NCBI RefSeq assembly: GCF_037975245.1
Contig: NC_092570.1
Span: 7,049,001-7,113,000, forward strand
DNA length: 64,000 bases
Direction of reading: 5' to 3'
DNA from: Apostichopus japonicus
Lineage: Eukaryota; Echinodermata; Holothuroidea; Aspidochirotida; Stichopodidae
Part shown: one piece after another, positions 12,801 through 23,600 of the stretch
How positions within the stretch are numbered: the stretch's first letter is position 1
Layout: each line of letters starts with the position of its first letter
Notes under the pieces: generated by a model
The model's database searches: none
What the model saw: only the letters and a program-made list of their open reading frames with translations
What the model was told of the DNA's origin: nothing
Translations under genes and position numbers: made by a program

Positions 12801-15682
12801 TTATGATTTCAATAAGACTACTCTTTGACTTGAAATGGAAGCAAAGGCATTTAGTAATGATGGACATATTATGTATAGTACATCAATATGAACATCCCCT
12901 GCGCCTTCCCCTACAGGCTACGACAACTCCCACCAATCATAGATATATATGCAACTAACATAGTTTGATGTTACACATTTCATACATCACTATGCACAGT
13001 GTATTATATGTCATGTTACACACAGTTATGGTAGACCTCGCTGACAAACCATACCCACACACTGAGGAGTCTGAGGTCCACATGGAGTACTAAAAAGCTA
13101 GTAGTTTGCATTAAATGTACACTTGCAAGGTAAATCTGTTTTACTTGCTGGAGGTTTGAAACTACAAATTGAAGCAAACAAGTATCTATATAACCCTGAT
13201 AAACAGAAAATTTGCAAAAAAATTCAGATTATTGATGTACACAAGTTTTAAGTTGAAGCCTATTTGAAGGAAGTTATAGAAGTAGCTAAAAAGGAAACAT
13301 GTTCAACATGTATATATCCTCCTGCTGTATAACTTGCCTTTCCTTGAAGCTTAAATCCTTGGTTTTAAGAAAGATGCCCAAGAATGTAAACCAAACAACT
13401 TCATCCACACACATCTCCATCCCAATCCTTATAGGTGAAATCCTATAACACTGAAGCAGTTCCATCCAGAATGAACTCTAGACAATTCAATGCTATAACC
13501 TAACTCCTAATAACCACATGACTGCAATGAGGTTTCATTAAAAAATGCCCTCAATTAGCACAATAATAAGTCCTTGTTGAATATTCTATGTGTATAAATA
13601 TTCAACAACTGCACAATAGTATCTTTGCCCATACCACCTGTTCCTAGTATGATGAACTATGCAAACCCAATTCATCATCCACAGCTTAGCCAAAATTCTT
13701 AGCCCATTCAATGTAACTACTTTGCACTCCATACCCCTTTGTTGCAAAATACATGTAGACATATAGCTACCTGTATTATAGTAACAGTATAAGTTTTAAG
13801 TGTATGTATCACTGTATCTGAACTGTTCAGCTCAGAGAATGGTGAGGCTGACTGCTTCTTGGCTGTGATTATATCCATACATGTAACAGTAATTCTGCAC
13901 TAGACATAACACTGATCACAGTCTCAGTAAGAGAAATCTGGTGCTGATCGTGTATTACAGACCTGTCAACCTGTTTGACCCCAAAATAGGGAGAATAACA
14001 TTTTTCAGGGCCAAAAAACCAGGGGAAAATAGGGAGGTTGGTAATTTTCAACTGAAATTACTCCTAAATAAATAGTCTACAGTACCGCTCATGTATAACT
14101 GGACATTAAAAAACCGGGAGAATAGAATATGAAACCGGGAGGCTGGGAGATTCGAGTAAAACCGGGAGTATCTCAGTAAAACTGGGAGAGTTGACAGGTC
14201 TGGTACACAGAACTTGTTATGGGGTATTATGTTGTTGTCGGGAATGGGTGGGGGGTTTGGCCAAAGTTGTATCATGGATCACAAAGGGGGCAAAGAGCCA
14301 AAGAACACCTAATGAAAATATAGATAAGAATTCTCTTCAAGGACAATAACTTACAAATTCTAAACCAGTTGGTTGTAAAACTGGTTGTCACCATTAACAT
14401 ACTAACAATATAGTAATCTAATGGACATACACTAATGTACACTGTGTACTGCATAATGCAGACAGACTAATCATATGGCTAACATTCTTTCCAAACCTTG
14501 CAAACAACAAGTGACTAATTGTTCTAACTGTCCTGAGCATTGCCTTACCCTGAGAAGACAATGATTTCAATTGGTTGACATATATAATAATCACCCAACC
14601 TATAAATGCCTAGTCCTACATAAAACATACTGTAATCATGTGCAAAAAGTATGCACTTTCATTAACAGTTGATAAAGTAGATGAATAGGTCATTGACCTT
14701 GATACAAAACTGTGCATCTTCAATTCTTTTAACTTGAAGTGAATGCCAGTTTGTCAAATTCTTGTCAGGTAAAATTAGGCTTAATGTTACAGTACATCAG
14801 TCCATGTCCCATTCATAGCTGGTTGTTTTATTTTAGAATATACCATTCCATAATAGGTTGGCATCAAGTTTAACAATGGTAAAAGGGTAGGGATTAATAA
14901 TAATATAAATAATCTTAATCCACTAAACTACAATTGATTCTGGATGTGAATTGTTTTCTCAAATAACTTGAGAGCGCCAAAACAACGCCTGTTTTAGATT
15001 GTACACGAATAAAAAACTGCCCAGGCTACTTAATAGAATGTTTCGATTGGTGACGAATGGGACATGATCCTAGAAATCAAATAGTTCTTGAAACCCAAGA
15101 AATCCTCACATTGTTTTATATTCAGAGGGTTTAGGCCTGTGTGATACAAGAACATCATGAGCAGGGTCATATTTGAGTGTCTCAAAGTAGCCTTAGGGTA
15201 ATATTAGCCTATCAATTAGGCTTATCCAGGCCTTTAATAATAGCCTAGGCCTACAGTATATGAATTTCATAGGTGCAAGACATGACAACATCCCCTGTAT
15301 CATCCTATGGTAGCGCTTATGCTTAATAGTAAGGTCGAAGGTTACTAGTTTATTATTGAGCATAGGCCTATAGTGGTGTATTATTAACCTGGAACTCAAG
15401 CTGTAAGATATTGGTAAATTTATTACAGCGGAGTAAAGCTAGAATCGGCAGTGTTACTGTTAGCCTAACATTAGACCCTGTGTAAGGCCTAACGTTACAA
15501 ATCGACTAAGAGTAGCATTGACGGAATATCGACTAATTAGCTGGCAACATCTTACCCATATGATTGGTGTCTAAGCAAACGACTGGAATTTCTTTGAGGG
15601 GGATGTGGCCAGTACCAAATCCTACCCTCCATGGACAGCAACGACACCTAAGGCAGCAGAAACAGCCCGACATTTTATCCAT
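9836..15682 (-). CDS. SPRYD7: SPRY domain-containing protein 7 (5 exons, 204 aa)
   Basis: Coding exons on the minus strand: 15556-15682, 11885-12001, 11434-11603, 10780-10882, 9836-9933. All have GT-AG borders and compatible phases, giving a 204-residue protein (human about 196). Seen in the sequence: a cysteine-rich N-terminus with seven Cys between residues 7 and 17, then GTGHIPLKEIPVVCLDTNHMG, VVIVKTGRRICGTGG, IWGIGLATRKIDLNKVPLG, SDGALYHGSE, VTYDHIELNFYKNG and DDSAILDIQFSEFY. These match vertebrate SPRYD7 (CLLD6) almost block for block. The protein is essentially one SPRY domain, a beta-sandwich usually used for protein binding; its molecular partner is not known. A second in-frame ATG three codons downstream could serve as start. 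Intron 1 is about 3.6 kb. It is transcribed in the same direction as ARMC3, whose 3' end lies about 2 kb upstream of the SPRYD7 start. Confidence 0.95.
12191..12295. repeat. Pyrimidine-rich CCTCCATCC/CCCTG tandem repeat
   Basis: Degenerate repeats of CTCCCTCC and CCTGCATCC in SPRYD7 intron 1. They produce spurious proline/serine-rich frames. Confidence 0.7.
12372..12510 (-). repeat. Dispersed repeat, inverted copy of 15985-16126
   Basis: The block running through ATTCAATTTACCACTTTC, GGCAATGAATATATAAC, AAGCTTACCTT and GCCATATGAGTCATTAAGTA recurs as its reverse complement at about 15985-16126 with a modest number of differences. The family is not identified. Confidence 0.8.
13958..14202. mobile_element. 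hAT-like MITE, 245 bp, perfect 13-bp terminal inverted repeats
   Basis: CAGACCTGTCAAC at 13958-13970 and its exact inverse at 14190-14202. The interior carries repeated CCGGGAG/ACTGGGAGA units. CAG-type termini suggest the hAT superfamily. It lies in intron 1 of SPRYD7. The flanking 8-mers differ, so no target-site duplication is claimed. Confidence 0.65.
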
Positions 15683-16915
15683 TGGCTGTGTTAATTAAAT
15701 TTCGGTGACTCATAAATTTTCGCTGAAAGGATACTGAGCCGATAATGTACATTCGGGTGTACGTATATGTACAAACCCCTTTCGGCGATCGTAAATAACA
15801 GAAATATGAATATGCAATCTCAGGAAAGAAAAACAACCAATCAAAAAAGTTTTCTTTATGGGGTTTCGCTTACTAAACGGTTGCTCATATGGGAGTTGAC
15901 AAGAGAAGAATGGAAGGTTCACTAGATCTTTCTGGTAAACATTTTCTAGCCTAGATGATAAAATTATAACTACCAGATACAAGAACAGGGAAACAGCAGG
16001 GTGGTGAAGAAAGTTGGGATCTAGGAAAAGTTGAAATACTTAATGACTCATATGGCAGTGTGCACATTTTAAAGGTAAGCTTTGTTATATATTCATTACC
16101 AGAAAAAGAAAGTGGTAAATTGAATTCACATAGCATCATGCTGTATCATGGGGAGGTACCATATGCCCCTCTCCTTGAGAAAGTTTGGTACGATCTGGGG
16201 TGTTTAGTTGGAAATAGGTGTTATATTTTGCAACTTTTGAAAGTAATTTATGTTCAAGAATGTTCCAATTATCATTTCCTTAATTAATGTCATTTTCCTT
16301 CTTTTTTTCTCTCCAATTCTTTGGTAACCCTCTGAATGCTTTTAGCAACCACTAATAGGTCGGACCCTCACTTTGAATACCAGGGTTATAGAGGATGGGA
16401 ATAGCTATTAAAAGCAGTCTTCAAGAAGATGAACTTCAAGAGGATACTACTGTAATACACAACCTGAAGCAGTCATTCATTGAAAATCATCCCTGAAGGT
16501 TAGTTCACAATAATACCCTTAATTTGTTTCTCTTCCCATAATTATGGTGCATACTTTATTACTTGATTTTTGTGATTTCATTTGTGCCATACTACCTGCA
16601 TTGGTGTGATCCTATCATAATAAGTGCCTATTCTAATACAAGAGATTTGATGAAACATGTGAACAAGGACTGTACAGAAGCTGAAACACAAATGGTATAC
16701 TTCGCTATTAGCATCTTTAATGTATCCATTCAAAAATCCCTTTATAGAGAGCCTTTATTGATATTATTCTGAAATGTTTTTCTTTTCTTGCTTCCATTTG
16801 TCAACAACTGTCCATCATTTTGCAAGAGTCTGACAAAGTGCAGAGAAGCAAGACCACCATGTGAAACTTATTTTTAAAACTTACATCCAATAATAAAATA
16901 CAATAACATAAATAA
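15683..16915. other. SPRYD7 upstream region and ARMC3 3' flank
   Basis: This intergenic interval separates the SPRYD7 start codon from the ARMC3 3' end. It holds the likely SPRYD7 promoter, without a clear TATA box, and the repeat copy at 15985-16126. Several AGCCTA/AGGCCTAACGTTA motifs lie nearby, on the gene side at 15120-15500. No gene was recognised. Confidence 0.5.
15985..16126 (+). repeat. Dispersed repeat, partner of 12372-12510
   Basis: Near-identical in inverse orientation to 12372-12510. The two copies flank exon 1 and most of intron 1 of SPRYD7. Small open frames on the antisense strand share the peptide FSGNEYITKLT with the other copy, but no protein family is recognised. Confidence 0.8.
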
Positions 16916-16937
16916 AAAGCATTTGTTGGAATATTAC

Positions 16938-16943
16938 TTTATT
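16938..16943 (-). promoter_or_regulatory. ARMC3: Candidate polyadenylation signal of ARMC3 (AATAAA)
   Basis: AATAAA on the minus strand about 720 bp after the ARMC3 stop codon, the most convincing canonical signal I noted downstream. It would give a 3' UTR of about 0.75 kb. Confidence 0.4.
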
Positions 16944-17664
16944 TCAAGTTTCCCAATTCTCTACAACACACGTATCTACATATTGAGGTTTTAAGTCGTT
17001 ACATTATTATACAGGTCAAGGAAACAAAACCAGAAGAGATGAGGGTTTACATAACTATATACTCACAACCAAACAAATGATTTTGCTAAAGGAACCCTTC
17101 CCCTCCCTTCCTCTTTTCACCTCACTAAATACCTTCCTCCCCCCCCCCCTCTCCTTCGTCTCTAAGGTAGAGTCTGTGTTCGCTTACACTTTCCCTGTCA
17201 AGAGCAGTAATATTACCACAGCATCTCAATCAGCATCAATGAATTACATTGAAATTGTAACTATTAGCTAATTAGATAACTAACGGTAACCAATAAAAGT
17301 AAAGCTGGATCAATACTCGTTAGGTCTGGTAAGATAACTGCAAACTAGCAAACTGAATGCAGATAGCTTCTTTTCAGGGTATTCTTACAAGAAACCACAA
17401 GATAGCAAAAAGAGAACATGTCACACAATTATAAATATGAAAACATCACAACAATTGAGGCACAAAATCACTTTTGGTATATTTCTCTAATGAATGTTAC
17501 ACTAATGTTTCTCCACACTTCTTAAAAACAATGTTTCCCAAAATATTGAAATATGGTTGATGTTTTGTGATCTTGTCCAGTTTATCTGATTCCCAAAGTT
17601 GTCCATGTTTTTTTCCTTCAGTCTTCAGGCAGCTTTAATTAATCTTGTGTTGATGCTTGTTTCT

Positions 17665-20600
17665 TCATATTTTCTGGTAATTGATGGCATCTGGTGAATC
17701 GGATAGAAACAGACTCCCTGGATGATGGATCAAATCTACGATGAACGGTTTTGGAGGAAACCTTGGTAACTCGGGCTGTAATAATAGATGGAAGAAAATA
17801 AGCGATTCAGAATGAGTCAACATACATTTATTGATGAATAGAAGATTAGCAAAGACGAAATATGAATGAGCTACTAATTATAAATCTAAGTACAAGTTTT
17901 ATATTTGTTTGTTGTAATACTGAGGGTTTAAGCAGATCAAGGAGTGGGGACAGCTGTGAGACAGGTAGCTGTTGTGTGACATCACAGATTATTGTTTAAT
18001 CCATTCTTCTAAGTCCACAAAATGATTTTCAATGGTTTTTTACCCTTGGATGACATTCAAAACTCTTTTTCCTCCAATTATTCTTCAATGAATTGTAAAC
18101 ATTCCATTTGAAGCAATAAACGTCTTAGGATTTCCCATCGAGTTTGATTGTGCTGCATCTGAGAAACTAACCTTATGATCTGTGAACTAGACTACATAGT
18201 CCAGTCACTTTAACTGATGGACCACACTACTTTTTTCAAAGGTCATTTCTCAAAATTTAAAAAAAGTGTTATAAAATTCCAACCTGGACTGATAGCAATG
18301 TGTGTTTTTAATGGTCTACATTGATCAAATTCAATGTTGTGCCTAAAGTTATCCTCTCATACAAGAGAACCCCATCTCGATATGTTTGTCCCTAACTTTA
18401 GATTATGGTTGATTGCATGTAACCTAATTCGGCTAAAATCTTCCACAACTCCAGGAAGTGTATCACATAAGGTGGTCTATGATGTCATTATGGTAGATGA
18501 ACATCAAAAGCATGACATTTCTCAATTTCTTAAATTTTAATTTTAAAAATTTTAAAAATTTTAAAAATTTTAAAAATTTTAAAAATTAAAATTTTTTTTT
18601 TTTTTTTTACATTTTTTACATATTTTAAATTTTCTCAATTTCTTGTTAATTTATCCTTGAAATGAAATACATTTGGAAGTTTGCTTAACTCCATTACCAT
18701 GATGACATCATTCACCTTGCTGTTGCCATGTTGTGCATGTCACAAAATATCTCTACAATTGTGACCAGACTCTATCTGGTGAACACCACAAGCTGTCTGA
18801 TGCAAAGCATGATTTATTGACTATAAAATAATGATCATAATAAAGTTTCCAAATTCACACATAATTACAATGACAGGAACAACAAAAATTATGCTGGCAA
18901 TTAAAAACGATAGAATTTGGATGGAAATGAGATACTTACGTTGTCATCGTCATCTGTTAAGAGTACTTCGTTCCACGCTCTGTTGTACTCTCCTCTCACT
19001 AATGTGCACGCAAGACCGATCCTGTCTGCTAACACCTAAAAGAATCATGATAAGAAATTACGGATTACTTCTCTCACTTGTCTCCATATTGAATAATTAT
19101 GGTACTTTAAAAGCAACAGGTAAAGACCATCAAAAATGATATCATTTACTAAAGGAAATTGATCCCAGTCCACCTATTTTAGATGTGTCCCACAAGATCA
19201 ATTTTCTGTCCCCCCGCCACCCCCCACCCCAGCCACCGCCCAAGGTTTAGAGTTACCGTTTTTGTCTACCTTTCAGAGTAGTGCTCTGTGGTGTGAAACC
19301 CTATGATATTACCACCAAATTAATTTTATGTCACCCCACCCTCCAAACCCCACTCCTATGGCATAGTGATACTGTTGTCAGGTACCTTGAAGAGTAGTGC
19401 TGTGACAGTGGATCCCTCAGTCTATTCCCACTGGATTAGTCATCACACCCCTCTCCCCCCCCCAACTCCCCCCTCCATCTTAGCATAGTGTTATTGTTGT
19501 CAGATTACCGTAAGGAGTAGTGCTCTGTGATAGTGGATCCCTCAGTCCACTGATACTAGATTAATTTCACGTCCCTATCCCCCTCCCTTCCATCTTATCA
19601 TAGTGATATTGTTATCATATACCTTATATAGTAGTGCTCTGTGGTAGTGGACCCATAAGTCTATTCACACTAGATCAATGTCACACCCCTATCCCCCTCC
19701 CTTCCATCTTATCATAGTATTAGTGTATTCAGTTACCTTATATAGTAGTGCTCTGTGATAGTGGATCCCGCGGTCTATCCTGCCGATCGGAATGATGTTA
19801 TTCTTCAACTCGTACTTCAGCTGACTAATGGATAACTCGTAGCTGAAATTTGAAAGCTGCCCTCGCTCGATACTGCCTCCCATTTTCTGACTGACAAATC
19901 TGACGAAAAAGGGAAACGGTAAATGATCATAAGATGAATCCTTACAACAGGTTTACCTGCGACCGTACCTGTTTGCTAAAACTGACAGTGGCAACTACCG
20001 TGAGAGTGAATAGTGACAATTTTCTCTTCAACTGTCACCAGTAGTGTCTAACGAAGCAACTATTACTTCATATGAAACACTACTTCAACCATATCTATGA
20101 TCAATAGGATGACAGCCTAGCCATCTATTAAAATCCACATCTATTAAACCCACATCTATTAAACCCACATCTATATAAGACCCACATCTATTAAAATCCA
20201 CATTGCACTCTGAAATACTCTATATTTCCAACCCATGCTGTTTTACAAACTGAAATTACACTTCTAAAATGTAGTTATAAACTCTAAAATGATTTGAAGT
20301 TGTTAAATCAACCCAAACATGACATCAGGTGATTAGATTATATATAAAGTGTGATGTCAAAGGTCATTTGAGAACAAAACTCCACACAGTTAGCACAGAT
20401 ATGGGGAAATAATTTATCCAGTTTCACATTGCAAAATGCTACACAAAATGGTAAAATTTGCTATAAATATCACTATTCTTGTACACAGGAACCACAGTAT
20501 TTACAAAGAGACAGAAACCAGAACATCCAAAACAGCTACACAAAATTTGAAACACTGAGTTATTCCCTGTGATAGTGTTAACTGAGCAGTGTTTGGGGGG

Positions 20601-23600
20601 TGGGGATGGGGAATGGCATGTTATATACCACATACATATCTATACCATTAAATCTATATCCTGACATGATAGTGTCCTGCAGTTCATTGTTTGCTGAAAA
20701 TTTATCTTCATATTTAGGTCAATAACCAACATCCCAATTTAGCAAGTTTTGAAACCATGAAGATGCAAATCTTTTAAAAACTGGTTAAATATTATGAATA
20801 ATGCATCTGGCAACAAACAGAGTTAGTATAAATGTCATCATGTGCAATTTGAACTGAAAGTGAAAATCAATTTATCCACCGAGGAAAATAAAAATTCTTC
20901 AAATAAGTTTGCAAGTTAGTTAAACCTTTCTAAAAAGGAGGAGAACAATAACAACCAAGCAAAAATTCCAGATTTATCATATTTTAAGACAAAATCATAA
21001 CCAATAATATTACAATATAAATATAGCAATAAATATTATAATAAATTTTTCTTTGAAAAGACCACACCTACTATGACCCACTCCCTGATATAAGGCATTG
21101 TTGACATGGTTACACTATGTTTACATTCAAGCAACCATATCTCAAGTTAGGAACCAGATCTTTGAGATTTTGGGGCTTTCAACCAAACCAGTATAAGCCA
21201 TTTTGCTCTCTTTCTCCCTGTATGCGTGTAGCATTGTCTACCACCCTGATGTTAATTCCTTTTCAACTTTTCCTCACAGAAAGTCAACTTACTGTGCCAG
21301 ACAAATGACCTGTTCCTTGGTGGTCGGTAGCGGGTGTATTTCATCTGTGACGGCGTTGACGTACTCTTCTAGTTTGGAGTCCGACTGCGGTTCATACGGT
21401 GACTGTTGCTGTGACAACAGTGCCTGCTGCTCGGCTAATCTGTCCGCCTCTAATCTCTCCCGTAACTCTCGTTCTTCCCGCTCTCTCTTCGTCTCTCTTT
21501 TGCTGATAAAAAAATTGAAACCAAATAACAACTTCAAAAGGATTTAAAGATGTTGAATAAAACCTTTTGAGACAAAACAAACTGATATATTGAGATAGAA
21601 TCTGTCAGTGACTAATGTAGATATAGATTACCCGAATTAAATTATCTAACCTCTCCTCACCCACCATCTCCACACTTACCTCTCTCTCTCTCTCTATCCA
21701 AAGAAGAAAAAAGAAAAAAAGTATCCTAAGAAAGATCCTATTATATCCATCAGTCATTTCTATGCAAACTTTAATGCATAAATGGATGGAACTTGAAGGA
21801 ATTCTTCTTTGCAGGCGAGCAAATTAAATACATTCAATAAAATAAACAACAGAGAAATAATGTCATCAAATTATCTTTCCCTTTTGCCTTGTAATGGATA
21901 CTTTTTTGTTACATTCACTTTGCTAAGCAAGATTAGAAACTAGACCAGGTTTCCCTTATCGATGAGAAACATCACAAAATCTTTCCGGTCATTTCAACTT
22001 GGACACAGAGGACAAGTTTTATATGCCTGACTTGTAATGACTGACTTACAAAGTGTGACTTGATACAATCAACAATGACTTGATACATCTGACTATGTAT
22101 CACTTATTAGTGATTTGTATGAACTTTTAACATTGCCAATGTTTTCAATTGATAATTCTTCCCTTGACAACTTTACAAACTTTCAATACTTCAGAGACTA
22201 TATTATTTGGTTTATAATTGATACAAAAAGTAGTAAACAGCATTTCATTTAAAGGAAGGTGTGGACTTGGGTTGGTGAAAGGGGTTGTGCGGTGCAAGAG
22301 GTATTCCTGAATCCTACCTTTTTACAGAGGACTTTGAAGGTCTCATACTCGTTTTGGAATCCACTCTGATATCGCCATCGGAAGGAATGGTTGGGACTGG
22401 AGTTACCGTAGGGCTGCTGTTGATTCAAAAAGAGGAAAAATGGATCAGTAACGATATAAGCTTACATCAGCAAAAGAGAAAGTACAGAGTTTATATCAGT
22501 ATCAGTGACACAAAACATTGCCCGGGCCATCGGCTTACAAGTTTGCATTCTTAACTACAATTCAAGTTATGAGAGCACTGTTATGTATGAACATGACACG
22601 GGTGTTGTCATGACAACAGGGGCTAATGGTATAAATGAGCTACAAAACATGTGTCCTTTAGCTTTACCTACTATGGACTTATTCTTACCTTCTTGGCACT
22701 CCACAATTAACCAGTATGGCAGCTTTAGCTTTACCTACTATGGATCTATTCTTACCTTCTTGGCACTCAACAGTTAACCAGTATGACAGCTTTAGCTTGA
22801 CCTACTATGGACCAATTCTTACCTTCTTGGCACTCCACAGTTAACCAGTATGCCAGCTTTAGCTTTACCTACTATGGACTAATTCTTACCTTCTTGGCAC
22901 TCAACAGTTAACCAGTATGACAGCTTTAGCTTGACCTACTATGGACTATTTCTTACCTTCTTGGCACTCCACAGTTCACCAGTATGACTGTTTTAGCTTT
23001 ACCTACTATGGACTAATTCTTACCCTCTTAGCACTCCGCAGTTAACCAGTAACACAGCCTTAGCCTTACCTATTATGGACTAATTCTTACCCTCTTGGCA
23101 CTCCACGGTCAACCAGTATGACAGCTTTAGTTTACCTACTATGGACTAATTCTTACCTTCTTGGCACTCCACAGTTAACAAGTATGACAGGTCTCTTTTG
23201 GTTCACTTCCCTCTTGCTCAGTTCTTCGAGGGTTTGAAACTTTTCATCCGGTCGGATCTATATCAAAGGAATCAAGAAATTTTACAGAATGACATCTCTT
23301 ACTACGGATGAAAAGCAGATAGACAAACATAACATTCAGTTGGGAGATTTGAAAATGCAGTCGGGGAATATTTTGATTGCTCCTCTGAGATCAGATTGCT
23401 CTTCCATACATAGGTTCATGACTTTATGAAAAGGCTTTGAAGAATCGTGCACAAAGAAACGTCTCATGCCGGTAATCTGACCTAGTTTCCAATGAGAACA
23501 GAAGTGTTAGACACCACCATCGATCCCAGAAAATACACACACAGCTTGCTACCGTCGGTAATTACACACTGGTGTACAGTCAATACATGCAGCTATGGTC

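Noticed and set aside
16060-16287. 75-codon frame upstream of SPRYD7
   Set aside because: Falls on a dispersed repeat that also occurs in intron 1; no family resemblance.
22505-22777. 90-codon plus-strand frame
   Set aside because: Antisense to the 67-bp minisatellite; its repeats reflect the array.
22655-23190. CRISPR-like array (regular ~67-bp repeats)
   Set aside because: Units are contiguous without unique spacers and derive from an ARMC3 exon end in a eukaryotic gene.
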